Shown: positions 18,361 to 27,907, numbered from the stretch's first letter. The stretch: 64,000 nucleotides of DNA from Pseudoduganella namucuonensis (GCF_900116645.1 NZ_FPBO01000002.1:186001-250000); one strand, 5' to 3'. Numbers and translations are program-made. Notes: generated by a model not told the origin, from the letters alone.

Positions 18361-19735
18361 ACTGGCCGCCCCAGCCTCCCCCCAACGCGCGATACAGGTC
18401 GACCGATGCGACCAGTACGCGCGTTTTCAATTGCAGGCGCTGCACGTCCGCGTTGTACAGCGTGCGCTGCGCGTCCAGCTCCTCCAGGTAGGACGCGTAG
18501 CCGTTGCGGTAGCGGTTGCGCGCGATGCGCAGCGTCTCGGCCGCCGTCTCGCGGCGCGCGTCGTTGCGCTCCGCCTGCTCGCGCAGGCGCAGGATCGCCC
18601 CCAGGCCGTTGTCGGTTTCCGCCAGCGCGGCGCGCACGCTGTTCTCGTAGGCGTGGAAGGCCTGGTCGCGCAGCGCCGCCGCCGAATCGGTCTGCGCCTG
18701 CGTCCGGCCGCCGTCGAACAGCGGCGCGGCCACCACGCCGGCCAACCGCCACAAGCGCGCGGGGTCGCTCAGCAGCTCGTGGAACACGGTGGACTGCACA
18801 CCGCCCTGCGCCGTCAAGCGGAACGAGGGCAACAGCTGGTCGTGCGTGGCCGCCAGCGTGGCGCCGGCGGCGGCCAGGGCGCGCCCGGCGCGGGCGATGT
18901 CCGGCCTGCGCAACAGCAGGTCGGAGGGCAGCCCGGCCGGCACCGGGGGCGGCGACAGCTCCGACAGCGCCCTGCCCCGCGCGATCGCGCCGGGATTGCC
19001 GCCGCACAGGATGGACAACGCGTTCTCCTGTTCGAAGATCTGCCTTTGCAACTGCGGGACCTGTTCGGCGGCGGCCTCGTACTCGGCCTGCGCCTGCAGC
19101 CATTCCAGCCGCGAGCTGTAGCCCACCTCGAACTGCCTGCGCGCCAGCTCGCGCGATTGCCCGCGCAGCTTGAGCGTGGCCTGCGTCAGCTCCAGTTGCG
19201 CGTCCAGGCCGCGCAGGTTCAGGTAGCCCGAGGCCACGCTGGCCGCCACCGACAGCGCCGCCGCGTCCGCGCTGGCCTGTTCGGCGGCGTAGGCCGCCCG
19301 CGCGGCGCCGGTGAGACTGGCCAGCCGGCCCCACACGTCGATCTCATAGCTGGCCTGGAATTCGGCCTGGAACAGGTTCGTCACGTGGGGCGCGCCGTTG
19401 TAGGCCAGCGCGCGGGTGCGGACGGGTGCCGCGTCCACGTTCACGGCGGGCTGTTGACCGGCGCGCGCGAGGTCGGTGCGGGCGCGGTAGTCGGCCACGC
19501 GGGCGCGGGCGACAAGCAGGTCGCCGTTGCGTTCCAGCGCGCTTTCCACCAGCGCCGTCAGCGCGGGATCGCCGAAGGCCCGCCACCACAGCCGCTCCAT
19601 CGGCCGCGCGGCGTCCCCGGGGCCGATGGCGGCGCGCCATTCGGCGGGCATCGTCAACGACGCTTGCGGCGCGGGGCCGACCTTGGCCGCGCAGCCGGCC
19701 ACCAGCATGATCAGCGCCAGTGCAAAAATGCGCAC
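18359..19735 (-). CDS. outer-membrane efflux lipoprotein of the EmrAB-like pump
   Basis: 458 aa from the GTG at 19735, chosen because it starts directly before a lipoprotein signal (VRIFALALIMLVAGCAAK, lipobox LVAGC). An ATG at 19840, overlapping the stop of the adaptor gene, is in frame but would add about 35 residues encoded by a REP-like element in front of the signal peptide. Two TolC-type repeats follow, with FQASYEIDVWGRLASL and LLRRPDIARAGRALAAAGATLAATHDQLLPSFRLTAQGG. It is the third gene of an MFS-adaptor-OMF operon. Confidence 0.88.
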   Translation of the reverse strand: MRIFALALIMLVAGCAAKVGPAPQASLTMPAEWRAAIGPGDAARPMERLWWRAFGDPALTALVESALERNGDLLVARARVADYRARTDLARAGQQPAVNVDAAPVRTRALAYNGAPHVTNLFQAEFQASYEIDVWGRLASLTGAARAAYAAEQASADAAALSVAASVASGYLNLRGLDAQLELTQATLKLRGQSRELARRQFEVGYSSRLEWLQAQAEYEAAAEQVPQLQRQIFEQENALSILCGGNPGAIARGRALSELSPPPVPAGLPSDLLLRRPDIARAGRALAAAGATLAATHDQLLPSFRLTAQGGVQSTVFHELLSDPARLWRLAGVVAAPLFDGGRTQAQTDSAAALRDQAFHAYENSVRAALAETDNGLGAILRLREQAERNDARRETAAETLRIARNRYRNGYASYLEELDAQRTLYNADVQRLQLKTRVLVASVDLYRALGGGWGGQ

Positions 19736-19750
19736 CGGCCGGCCCGAACC

Positions 19751-19816
19751 GGGGACAGACTCGCGTTCATTGCCCCATGCCTCCGCGACCGCGTGTGGCG
19801 CGGCGTGTCCGTCCCC
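19751..19816. repeat. REP-like 66-bp palindromic element, copy 2
   Basis: Left arm GGGGACAGACT and right arm TGTCCGTCCCC are imperfect inverted repeats with the same 66-bp length, CGCGTTCA and CGTGTGGCGCG interior blocks and orientation as the copy at 1460. It lies exactly between the adaptor gene and the signal sequence of the outer-membrane lipoprotein gene. Confidence 0.82.
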
Positions 19817-19836
19817 TGGCTTGCGGCCGGCGGATG

Positions 19837-21009
19837 TCATGGCTTGCCGCCTTTGCCGCCCGCCGGCGCGCTTTGCTCGCGCACCGACGAGGTGTCTATG
19901 CTGACCACCACCGACATGCCGGGCCGCAACCGGTGCACGTCCGGCTGGCCGGGGTCTATCTTTATCCGCACCGGAATGCGCTGCGCGATCTTCACGTAGT
20001 TGCCGGTCGCGTTGTCCGCCGGGAGCACGCTGAACTCCGATCCCGTTGCCGGCGAAATGCGCTCCACCTGCCCGGTCATGGTGGTGCCGTCCAGCGCGTC
20101 CACCTTGAAGGTCGCGCTCTGTCCCACCAGCACGCTGTTCATCTGCGTCTCCTTCAGGTTGGCGATCACCCACATGTGCCGCGGCACGAGTCCCATCAGC
20201 TGCGCGCCGCTGTTCACATAGGCGCCCTGCCGCACCGCCACCTGGCCCAACTGGCCATCGGCCGGCGCGGTGATGCGCGTGTTGTCCAAGTCCACCCTGG
20301 CGGCCTTCAGCGCCGCCTCCGCGTTCGCCACGGCCGCCTCCAGCGACAGCTTGTTGACCGTCACCGTCTGCGCCGCCTGCTTCGCGATCTCCAGGCTGGC
20401 GCGGGCCTGCGCCACGGCGGCCGCCGTCTGCGCCTTGCCGGCCTTTTGCGCGTCCTGCTCGCGCACGGACAGGGAGCCGTCCGCCACCAGCGCGTCCACC
20501 CGCGCCAGGTCCGCCACCGAGCGCAGCGACTGCGCCTCCGCGTTGGCCAGCGTGGCCCGGTTCAGCGCGATGGTCGCCTCCGCGCTGTGCCGGGACTGCT
20601 CCCAGTTCGCCAGCGCCGCCTTCTGCGCGGCCAGCTGGGCCTGCGCCTGCTCGTAGCGCTGCTGGTAGACGCGGTCGTCGATCCGCACCAGCAGGTCACC
20701 CTCGCGCACGGGCTGGAAGTCCTGCACCTTCACCTCCACCACGTAGCCCGACAGCTGCGTGCCGATCACCGTCACCTGCCCGCGCACCAGCGCGTTCTCG
20801 GTGGTGACGATGGGGGTGCTGAACGGCGGCAGGCGCCAGGCGTACAGCACCACCAGCACGCCGATCAGCGCCACCAGCAGGAAGCCGGCCCCCGCCAGCC
20901 ACTGCTGCCGGCTTTCGGGCTGCTGCGCGGCAGCCGGGGCCGGGGCCGTTGCCCCCTGTTGCGGCGGCGGTGCGGAAGGCGCCGCGTCGGGTGGAGTGGT
21001 TTTACTCAT
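19837..21009 (-). CDS. EmrA-like membrane fusion protein (HlyD family)
   Basis: 390 aa. A cytoplasmic Pro/Ala/Gln-rich N-terminus (1-35) is followed by one transmembrane helix (about 39-60, WLAGAGFLLVALIGVLVVLYAW). Then come the split lipoyl domain (VTVIGTQLSGYVVEVKVQDFQPVREGDLLVRID), a long alpha-helical coiled coil (about 110-230) and the beta domain with ITAPADGQLGQVAVRQGAYV. This is the EmrA/FarA arrangement that pairs with 14-helix MFS pumps. It overlaps the MFS gene by 4 bp (ATGA), so the two are translationally coupled. Confidence 0.92.
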   Translation of the reverse strand: MSKTTPPDAAPSAPPPQQGATAPAPAAAQQPESRQQWLAGAGFLLVALIGVLVVLYAWRLPPFSTPIVTTENALVRGQVTVIGTQLSGYVVEVKVQDFQPVREGDLLVRIDDRVYQQRYEQAQAQLAAQKAALANWEQSRHSAEATIALNRATLANAEAQSLRSVADLARVDALVADGSLSVREQDAQKAGKAQTAAAVAQARASLEIAKQAAQTVTVNKLSLEAAVANAEAALKAARVDLDNTRITAPADGQLGQVAVRQGAYVNSGAQLMGLVPRHMWVIANLKETQMNSVLVGQSATFKVDALDGTTMTGQVERISPATGSEFSVLPADNATGNYVKIAQRIPVRIKIDPGQPDVHRLRPGMSVVVSIDTSSVREQSAPAGGKGGKP

Positions 21010-22682
21010 GTCGATCCCGAATTGTCGAGGGAAACGCCGGCCATGCCGGTCTGCGCGTTTTGCGCCGTGACGGCGGGCTTGTAGGCGGTGCAGATGTTCC
21101 ACAGATGATGCACCAGCATCCAGGCGATGGTGGCCACCGCCACCACGCCTATCACCAGGAACACGTCGTTGTACGCCAGGATGTTGGCCTCCCGCGTGGC
21201 CGCCGCGCCCAGCGCCGCCACGCCCTGCGCGTTGCGTGCCGCCGGATCGCCCAGCGTGCCGGCCAGCGCCGCGCCGGCGGCCTGCACGCGCGCCGCCACC
21301 TGCGGATCGAGCAACGTCAGGTGCTCGACCAGCACGCTCGAATGATACTTCTCGCGCAAGACCTGGAAGGTGCCCACCAGCGCGGAACCGAGCAGCCCGC
21401 CCAGGTTCTGCGAAATGGTGAACATCAGCGAGAAGCTGATCAGGTTGCGCGGCGCGGCGATCACCGCGCCAAAGCCGGAAACGAAGGTGGGCCCGAGGAA
21501 GAAGGTGCCGCCGAAGGCCAGCAGGAACTGGCTGAAATACATCTGCGCCGGGCGCGTGAGGCTGGTGGCGCGGCTGTCCATGAAGGCGCCCGCCGCCATC
21601 ATCGCCAGCGCGATCATCAGCGAGGGCTGGATGCGCGCGGGCGTGATCGTCAGCGCGCTGACCACCACGCCCGCGACGCTGCCGGCCAGCGTGACCAGCC
21701 ACAGCGTCTGCATCTGGTCGTTGTTCAGCCCCAGCGCCTGCAGGAAGCCCACCGTGCCGCCGGCCTCGGACTGCACGATCCGTATCAGCAGCACGGACGC
21801 CGCCAGCCGCAGCATGTTGCCCGTGCTGAGCCAGCGCGTGTTGAGCAGCGGCGAAGCGCGGTTGTGCTCCACCAGCAGCGCCGCGGCGATCAGCACGATG
21901 GCGCCGGCCAGGCTGTAGCCCAGCCACGGCGCCTCCAGCCACCACACCACGCGGCCCAGCGCCAGCACGGCGCACAGCAGCGCCACGCCCGGCGCGAACA
22001 GCGCGAAGGTGAGGAAGTCCAGCTTCTCGAAGGCCTTCACGCGGTCGCCCGGCGGCAGCTTGAGCATCAGCACGCAGCCCAGCGCCACCAGCGCCATGCC
22101 CAGCTCGAAGAAATACAGGCCGCGCCACTCGCCTATCTCCAGCAGGTCCGACGAGAACAGGCGCGCCAGCGGCAACGCCAGCTGCGCGAAGCCCACGCCC
22201 ACCACCACGCCCTTCAGGCGGTGCCGCGCCGGGAAGGCCTGCAGCACGTAGTACAGGCCCAGCACCGTCAGCGCGGCGCCGCTCATGCCGTGCGCCGCCC
22301 GCACCGCGATGGCCGACGCCAGGCCGTGCACGAACAGGTGGGCCAGCGTGGCCACCGCGTACAGCAGCAGGAACAGCTCGGTGAACAGGCGCAGGCCGAA
22401 CTGCTGGCGGAACTTCACCAGCAGCAGGTTCATGGAGACGTTGGCCATCACGTAGGCGGCGGGCAGCCACGCGATCTCGGACGCGTACACGCCCAGCGAG
22501 CCTTGCAGGTAAGGGAGGTTGACCGTGACCAGCGCGTTGCCCAGCGCGCCGGTGATGGCGACGATGAAGCCGACGATCAGGTAGGCGAGACGGCGCCAGT
22601 CCGAGTGCAGCGGCGTGGACGGGGAGCCCGGCAGCAGCGGGCGTTCATGCGGCAGCCATGCTTGCGGTGCGTATTTGTCCAT
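21006..22682 (-). CDS. EmrB-like MFS multidrug transporter (DHA2 type)
   Basis: 558 aa with about 14 hydrophobic helices. The N-terminal half has the DHA2-type NLPYLQGSLGVYASEIAWLPAAYVMANV segment and RAAHGMSGAALTVLGLYYV in the motif-C region; ISFSLMFTISQNLGGLLGSALVGTFQ is typical of EmrB relatives. It exports hydrophobic drugs or signals by proton antiport together with the adaptor and outer-membrane factor encoded downstream. A GGAAGG ribosome site precedes the ATG. No regulator gene is attached to this operon. Confidence 0.92.
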   Translation of the reverse strand: MDKYAPQAWLPHERPLLPGSPSTPLHSDWRRLAYLIVGFIVAITGALGNALVTVNLPYLQGSLGVYASEIAWLPAAYVMANVSMNLLLVKFRQQFGLRLFTELFLLLYAVATLAHLFVHGLASAIAVRAAHGMSGAALTVLGLYYVLQAFPARHRLKGVVVGVGFAQLALPLARLFSSDLLEIGEWRGLYFFELGMALVALGCVLMLKLPPGDRVKAFEKLDFLTFALFAPGVALLCAVLALGRVVWWLEAPWLGYSLAGAIVLIAAALLVEHNRASPLLNTRWLSTGNMLRLAASVLLIRIVQSEAGGTVGFLQALGLNNDQMQTLWLVTLAGSVAGVVVSALTITPARIQPSLMIALAMMAAGAFMDSRATSLTRPAQMYFSQFLLAFGGTFFLGPTFVSGFGAVIAAPRNLISFSLMFTISQNLGGLLGSALVGTFQVLREKYHSSVLVEHLTLLDPQVAARVQAAGAALAGTLGDPAARNAQGVAALGAAATREANILAYNDVFLVIGVVAVATIAWMLVHHLWNICTAYKPAVTAQNAQTGMAGVSLDNSGST

Positions 22683-22731
22683 GCCTTCCGATCGCCGTGA
22701 GGGTCATGGCGCCAGCATAGCACTGAAGGAC

Positions 22732-22764
22732 GCCGCCGTCCCCCTTCCCAGGGGGAACGGCGGC
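22732..22764 (-). terminator. strong hairpin downstream of the catalase gene
   Basis: GCCGCCGTCCCCCT pairs with AGGGGGAACGGCGGC (one bulge) across a 4-base loop, 17 bp after the catalase stop. It has no U tract, so termination is likely but not certain; it separates the catalase transcript from the MFS operon on the same strand. Confidence 0.45.
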
Positions 22765-22781
22765 CGTCGATGCCGTCCGGC

Positions 22782-25085
22782 TTACACCGCAGGCGGGTCC
22801 GTCTCGCGGCGCCATTCGCGGTGGTTGGCGATGGCCTGTTTGAAAGCCACCAGCGCGTCCGCCAGGTCGGCGGGCTCGGTGCCCACCAGCGCCGGGTCGG
22901 GCGAGCCGTCGGGCAGCGTGGCGGGCACACCGGCCTTGGCCAGCAGCGCCGTGCCCTGGCCGACCACGAGGATGGCCTTGCAGTGGCGGTACTGCAGCCG
23001 CACGAAGTCCAGCGCGTGCGCGTCCCCGCCAAGCGCGCGGGCGGCCTGTTCGCCGTCCGGCACGGCCACGGCGTCGAACAGCACCGGCGGCGCGTTCTCC
23101 AGCGTGCGCTCCACCGGGATCGCCTCGCCCGCCGCGCCCTGCACCGCGCCCAGCGTGCCGCCGATGATGTGCGGCACGGCGCCGTCGGCCAGCAGCGAGG
23201 CCTGGATGGCGCGCACGCTGTCGCCGTCCACGCCGTTGGCCACCAGGATGGCGACCTGGCGCGTCTTGATGCCCTGCTCGCCCGGCCGCGCCATCAGCGA
23301 CAGCGGCGGCGAGGGCGGATACGCCGGCAACGGCAGCGAGGTGGCCAGCGGCTGCGGCGCCGGCACCGGCAGGCCCAGGCCCGAGGCCACCGCGTTGACC
23401 AGCGTCGCGTCCACGTTCGCCAGCATGGACAGCATGCGCTCGCGGATCGGCGGCACCATCACCTTGCTCAACTCGAAGCGGAAGCCGCCCACGATGTGGG
23501 CCTGCTCGGTCGGCGTCTGGCTTTGCCAGAACAGGCGCGCCTGCGAGTAGTGGTCGGCGAACAGTTCCGGCTTGCCGCGCACCTTGTCCTCGGTGACCTG
23601 CTGCTGGCGCACGCTGGTGAAGCCGGCCATGCCGGCCTGGAACGGGCAGCCCCCGCCCAGCGAATTAGGCTCGTACGACACCCGGCCGCGGTTCACGGCC
23701 TGGCGGTGCATGCCGTCGCGCTGGTTGTTGTGCACCGGGCAGACCGGCGAATTGATCGGGATCTCGTGGAAGTTCGGGCCGCCCAGGCGGCTGATCTGCG
23801 TGTCCACATAGGAGTGGATGCGCCCCTGCAGCAGCGGGTCGTTGGTGAAGTCGATGCCCGGCACGATGTGCGCGGTGCAGAACGCCACCTGCTCGGTCTC
23901 GGCGAAGAAGTTGTCCGGGTTGCGGTTCAGGACCATGCGGCCCACCTTGCGCAGGGGCACCAGTTCCTCCGGCACGATCTTGGTCGCGTCCAGCACGTCG
24001 AAGGGGAACTGGTTGGCCTGGTCCTCGGTGAAGATCTGCAGCGCCAGCTCGTACTCGGGGTAGTTGCCGGACTCGATGGCCTCCCACAGGTCGCGGCGGT
24101 GGAAGTCCGGGTCCGCGCCGATGATCTTCTGCGCCTCGTCCCACACCAGCGAATGGGTGCCCAGCAGCGGCAGCCAGTGGAACTTGCAGAACACCGACAC
24201 GCCCTCCGCGTTCACCAGGCGGAAGGTGTGCACGCCGAAGCCCTGCATGGTGCGGTAGCTGCGCGGGATGGCGCGGTCGGACATGGCCCACATCAGCATG
24301 TGCATGGTTTCCGGCATCAGCGAGGCGAAGTCCCAGAAGGTGTCGTGCGCGCTGGCCGCCTGCGGCATGGCGTTGTGGGGCTCGGGCTTCACGGCGTGCA
24401 CCAGGTCCGGGAACTTCATCGCGTCCTGGATGAAGAACACCGGGATGTTGTTGCCCACCAGGTCCCAGTTGCCCTCGTCCGTGTAGAACTTCACGGCGAA
24501 GCCGCGCACGTCGCGCACGGTGTCGGCCGAGCCGCGCTCGCCGGCCACGGTGGAGAAGCGCACGAACACCGGCGTGCGCTTGCCCGCCTGCGCGAACGGC
24601 GCGGCGCGCGTGACGTCGCTCAGGTCCTGGTAGGACTCGAAGTAGCCGTGCGCGGCCGAGCCGCGCGCGTGCACGATGCGCTCGGGGATGCGCTCATGGT
24701 CGAAGTGCGTGATTTTCTCGCGCAGGATGAAGTCTTCCATCAGCGTCGGGCCGCGCAGGCTGGACTTCAGCGAGTTCTGGTTGTCCCCCACCGGGACGCC
24801 CTGGTTGGTGGTCAGGCGCTGGCCGCCGGCGTCGGCGCGCACGCGGTCCAGCGAACCGTCGTTGGCGTTGACGCCCAGCGGCGGCGCGCCCGCGCCCACC
24901 TTGGGCGAGGCGTTGGTCTCGGCGGCGCTGCTGGCGGTGGCCTCGGGCGCCACGTTGCCGGCGTGCTGGCCCTCCCGAGGCGTGCGGGCGGCCTCGCCGT
25001 GTTCGCCCTCCTTGTTGGCGTTGTAGGGGAATTGCGCAGCCAGGTCGATGGCGCTGGCTGGCGCGTCTTGCTTGGTCTTGGTCAT
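22782..25085 (-). CDS. katE: large-subunit (clade 2) catalase HPII
   Basis: 767 aa, the length of HPII-type catalases. Catalytic His139 lies in [15 protein letters not shown], the Asn in [12 protein letters not shown] (about 212) and the heme-ligand Tyr426 in [19 protein letters not shown]. The N-terminal extension (1-110) is hydrophilic, and residues about 605-750 form the flavodoxin/DJ-1-like C-terminal domain ([17 protein letters not shown]) that marks the large subunit class. It dismutates hydrogen peroxide in the cytoplasm, typically in stationary phase. Genes upstream on the same strand encode small stress-type membrane proteins. Confidence 0.96.
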   Translation of the reverse strand: MTKTKQDAPASAIDLAAQFPYNANKEGEHGEAARTPREGQHAGNVAPEATASSAAETNASPKVGAGAPPLGVNANDGSLDRVRADAGGQRLTTNQGVPVGDNQNSLKSSLRGPTLMEDFILREKITHFDHERIPERIVHARGSAAHGYFESYQDLSDVTRAAPFAQAGKRTPVFVRFSTVAGERGSADTVRDVRGFAVKFYTDEGNWDLVGNNIPVFFIQDAMKFPDLVHAVKPEPHNAMPQAASAHDTFWDFASLMPETMHMLMWAMSDRAIPRSYRTMQGFGVHTFRLVNAEGVSVFCKFHWLPLLGTHSLVWDEAQKIIGADPDFHRRDLWEAIESGNYPEYELALQIFTEDQANQFPFDVLDATKIVPEELVPLRKVGRMVLNRNPDNFFAETEQVAFCTAHIVPGIDFTNDPLLQGRIHSYVDTQISRLGGPNFHEIPINSPVCPVHNNQRDGMHRQAVNRGRVSYEPNSLGGGCPFQAGMAGFTSVRQQQVTEDKVRGKPELFADHYSQARLFWQSQTPTEQAHIVGGFRFELSKVMVPPIRERMLSMLANVDATLVNAVASGLGLPVPAPQPLATSLPLPAYPPSPPLSLMARPGEQGIKTRQVAILVANGVDGDSVRAIQASLLADGAVPHIIGGTLGAVQGAAGEAIPVERTLENAPPVLFDAVAVPDGEQAARALGGDAHALDFVRLQYRHCKAILVVGQGTALLAKAGVPATLPDGSPDPALVGTEPADLADALVAFKQAIANHREWRRETDPPAV

Positions 25086-25112
25086 GTGTTCAGCTCCGGA
25101 GTGTTGCTTGAA

Positions 25113-25184
25113 TTAGCGAATCAGGGCAATCAGAATGATGATGGGCAGCGGCACACCGAGCATCCATAAGAGGATAGAGCGCAT
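25113..25184 (-). CDS. 23-aa hydrophobic membrane peptide
   Basis: A 24-codon frame starts at an ATG with a near-perfect AAGGAG site 7 bases upstream and ends in TAA. The peptide (MRSILLWMLGVPLPIIILIA, then LIR) is one hydrophobic helix with a Pro-containing middle and an Arg at each end, as in small stress membrane peptides. It sits 27 bp after the membrane protein gene and 27 bp before catalase, suggesting an operon of three. Function unknown; the strong ribosome site is the main reason to call it real. Confidence 0.65.
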   Translation of the reverse strand: MRSILLWMLGVPLPIIILIALIR

Positions 25185-25211
25185 GGCGGGTCTCCTTGAC
25201 GGTTGATGGAA

Positions 25212-26186
25212 TCAACGGCGCGGCGGCACGCCGTAGTCGCGCTGCTTGCCGCCGAAGGTGGCCGCCAGCGCGGCGATGAAGGCGCCCAGCAGCAGCGCGA
25301 AGAACATCCACAGCGCGGACAGCGCGCCGGCCTTGCGCGCCTTGTCGGCGGCGGCCTTGGCCGCCACCTCGGCGTCGTTGCGGGCCTTCACCAGGCTGGC
25401 GTACACGTCGTCGACGCGGCGTTCGGCGTCCGACGGTTCCAGGCCGGCGCGCTTGGAGACCAGGCGCGCCAGGTACTGGCGCTCGTCGGCCGGCAGGGCC
25501 GTGCCGGTGGCGGCGTTGTCCAGTATGCGCACCAGTTCCGAGCGCAGCGAGGCGCTGGCGGCGTCGGGCACGGGCATCGCGTCCGAGCGCAGCAGCATGT
25601 CGGCGTAATAGTCGCTGCCGGGGGCGCCCTTCAGCACGCCGGCCGCCGGGGCCTTGGGCGCCAGCGCGGCGGCCGCCTCCTGCGGCGCGGTGCCGGCCTG
25701 GCTCTTGCCGTCGCCGTTCGCCGCCGCCGTGGCGGTGGCCGCGCCGGCGCCGGCGTCGATGGCGCCGCTCAGCACGGCCCGCACGGCGCCCGCCATCAGC
25801 GCGGCCGTCAACAGGGTCGCGACCGCCCAGGCCAGCAGGCCGTGCGCGGTGTCGCGGAAATAGACCTCGTCGGCGTGCACGCCGGACCAGCGCGTGCGCA
25901 GCCGGCCGGCCATGTAGCCGCCCACGCCGGCCGACGCCAGCTCCATGAAGGAGATCCACAGAATGGTGGACTTGCCGATCGGCGCGTCGCTGTAGGACCA
26001 AGGCGACACGGCCGACAGGCCCAGGCCCACGCCCAGCACCAGCAAGATGAACGACAGCGCGGCCGCGGCGGCGGCGCCAGCAATGACAGCACTCCACGAC
26101 ACGCCCGAGTGGCTGGCGTCGGCGGCCGGGATGGCGGCGGCGGACGGCTGACCATACACGGCGGCGTGCGGACCTGGTGTATTCAT
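25212..26186 (-). CDS. multi-pass membrane protein of unknown function
   Basis: 324 aa. Hydrophobic helices are seen at about 32-58, 73-93, 115-137 and 290-312, with a long Ala-rich, charged loop (about 140-285) that contains a probable coiled coil (VYASLVKARNDAEVAAKAAADKARKAG). The first segments (SWSAVIAGAAAAAALSFILLVLGVGLGL) are common in uncharacterised proteobacterial membrane proteins. No catalytic motif. The start has GGGGAGAT upstream. It is encoded with the 23-aa peptide and catalase, which suggests an envelope-stress role; this is inference from position only. Confidence 0.75.
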   Translation of the reverse strand: MNTPGPHAAVYGQPSAAAIPAADASHSGVSWSAVIAGAAAAAALSFILLVLGVGLGLSAVSPWSYSDAPIGKSTILWISFMELASAGVGGYMAGRLRTRWSGVHADEVYFRDTAHGLLAWAVATLLTAALMAGAVRAVLSGAIDAGAGAATATAAANGDGKSQAGTAPQEAAAALAPKAPAAGVLKGAPGSDYYADMLLRSDAMPVPDAASASLRSELVRILDNAATGTALPADERQYLARLVSKRAGLEPSDAERRVDDVYASLVKARNDAEVAAKAAADKARKAGALSALWMFFALLLGAFIAALAATFGGKQRDYGVPPRR

Positions 26187-26277
26187 GAGATATCTCCCCT
26201 GTTATAGGTATGGGCGTAACGGCGCCGCCGCGATCTCCAAGGGGCGGCGCGGGCGGCACGGGTGGCGCGAATGGCGC

Positions 26278-26310
26278 GGGCGGCGCGGCAACGACTTCCC
26301 GCGCCCGCCC
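26278..26310 (-). terminator. GC-rich hairpin after the DUF883-like gene
   Basis: GGGCGGCGCGG pairs with CCGCGCCCGCCC (one bulge), 12 bp after the stop of the DUF883-like gene on the minus strand. No T run, so this is a weak terminator call. Confidence 0.3.
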
Positions 26311-26322
26311 GGGCTTATCTGC

Positions 26323-26742
26323 TTATGACTTGCGGGAGCCCAGCAGCTTGGACAGGCCATAGCCGGCGGCGACGGCGACCAGCACCGACGTCATCGGGCT
26401 GCCGCGCACATAGCCGCGGCCACTCTCGGTGAGGCGCTTGGCGGCCTCGGTCATCTGCTTGCTGCGCACGTCGAACTCCGCGCCCAGCTTGCCGGCGGTC
26501 TCGGCCACCTTGTCGGTGGCGCTGTGGGCGGCGGACGCCAGGCGGTCGGCGGTCGGCTGCACTTTCTCGGCCACCTTGTCCACCGCGGCGTGGGCCGAAG
26601 TGGCCAGGCGGTCGGCGGTCGGCTGCACCTTGTCCTTGGTGCTCTCGATGGCGCCGTGCAAATCGGCGCGGGTCTCGCGGCCGATCGAGGTGATGGTGTC
26701 GGGCTTGCCGGCGGTGCCGGTGGTGTTGGTGGTGTTTTCCAT
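26323..26742 (-). CDS. DUF883/ElaB-like stress protein with internal repeat
   Basis: 139 aa from the ATG at 26742 with GAGGA upstream. The middle part holds two copies of a 23-residue unit, VQPTADRLATSAHAAVDKVA (39-58) and VQPTADRLASAAHSATDKVA (61-80), that should form amphipathic helices. The tail YVRGSPMTSVLVAVAAGYGLSKLLGSRKS is a membrane anchor followed by basic residues, as in ElaB/YqjD (DUF883) ribosome-associated inner-membrane proteins. Membership is by overall layout and not certain. Confidence 0.7.
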   Translation of the reverse strand: MENTTNTTGTAGKPDTITSIGRETRADLHGAIESTKDKVQPTADRLATSAHAAVDKVAEKVQPTADRLASAAHSATDKVAETAGKLGAEFDVRSKQMTEAAKRLTESGRGYVRGSPMTSVLVAVAAGYGLSKLLGSRKS

Positions 26743-26871
26743 GATCGGATTCCTCAGTGAATTAATCGGGCTGCATTGCCTGAGTAAAGATAGGCCGATC
26801 ACCCGGCATGTACCGTGCGGCACCTAACAAACACGGGGAATCGTGGATGCGATATACACCTTATGCCTGAA

Positions 26872-27792
26872 TCACCAGGCGGGCCCGGACCGGGCGCCGC
26901 GCGTTGGTCCCTGGAAACTCGCGGCCAGGAACTCGGTGAACACCTTCACCCTCGGCGACATGCGGTGCTTCTCGTGATAGACCGCGTAGATGTCCGCCGG
27001 CGGCGACGCGTAATCCTCCAGCACGATTTGCAGCCGTCCCGAGCGCAGGTACTTGGCGATGTCCCATTCCGCGCGCAGCATCAGGCCGTGGCCGTCCAGC
27101 GCCCAGTTCAGCGCCACCTCGCCGTCGTTGCTGCTGAGCGTACCGCGCACCTTCACGGTCTGCGAACCGCGCCCCTTGGTGAAGCGCCAGGTGCCGTAGG
27201 CGGCGTCGTTCTGGCGCAGCACGATGCAGTTGAAGCGGGCCAGGTCGTTCGGCACCTTGGGCACGCCGAACTTCCTCAGGTACGACGGCGCCGCGCACAC
27301 CAGGCGCCGGTTGGCCGCGATCATGGTGGCGACCACGCGCGCGTCGGGCACGTCGCCGAAGCGGATGCCGATGTCGAACGCGTCGTCCGCCAGGCTGAGG
27401 GGATGGTCGGTGAGCTGCAGCTGCACCTCCACGTCCGGGTAGCGCTTGATGAAGTTGGACACCACGGGCGTGATGTAGGTGCGCCCGAAACCCAGCGGCG
27501 CGTTCAGCCGCAACAACCCCTTCGGCGCCGCGCGGTCCTGCGACAGCAGCCGCTCCAGTTCCTCCAGCTCGCCCAGTATCTTCAGGGCGTGGGCGTAATA
27601 CAGCTCGCCCTCGTCGGTGACGCTGAGGCGGCGCGTGGTGCGGCTCAGCAGCGGCACGCCGAGGTCCTCCTCCAGCCGGGTCAAGCGCTTGCTGACCGAG
27701 GCCGGGGTGACACCCAGCTCCCGCGCGGCGGCCGACAGGCTGCCCTCCTTGACGATCCGCACGAAAAACGACAATTCAGACGGCTGTATCAT
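26872..27792 (-). CDS. LysR-family regulator, DmlR-like, next to malate/tartrate genes
   Basis: 306 aa. The N-terminal winged helix (LSFFVRIVKEGSLSAAARELGVTPASVSKRLTRLEEDLGVPLLSR) and the LysR substrate domain (from about 90, GLLRLNAPLGFGRTYITPVVSNF) are complete. GGAG precedes the ATG. It is divergent from the dehydrogenase gene with 115 bp between starts, the standard arrangement of a LysR activator and its target, as DmlR/dmlA in E. coli. The likely inducer is D-malate or tartrate, by inference from the neighbours. Confidence 0.87.
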   Translation of the reverse strand: MIQPSELSFFVRIVKEGSLSAAARELGVTPASVSKRLTRLEEDLGVPLLSRTTRRLSVTDEGELYYAHALKILGELEELERLLSQDRAAPKGLLRLNAPLGFGRTYITPVVSNFIKRYPDVEVQLQLTDHPLSLADDAFDIGIRFGDVPDARVVATMIAANRRLVCAAPSYLRKFGVPKVPNDLARFNCIVLRQNDAAYGTWRFTKGRGSQTVKVRGTLSSNDGEVALNWALDGHGLMLRAEWDIAKYLRSGRLQIVLEDYASPPADIYAVYHEKHRMSPRVKVFTEFLAASFQGPTRGARSGPAW

Positions 27793-27907
27793 TTGTAACT
27801 CCAGGGAACAAGTAGAGTGACTTTACACGCATTCCACGCCGACCGCGCGCACCTACACTGGGCTCCCAGGTACACCAACCAGTACCCCCACACCCAAAGG
27901 AGATGTC

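Noticed and set aside
14048-19999. A 1983-codon open frame on the plus strand across the adaptor, RND and reverse outer-membrane-factor genes
   Set aside because: It is a GC-bias shadow: Arg/Gly/Pro/Ala-rich, no domain, and real genes with strong motifs occupy the same DNA in other frames.
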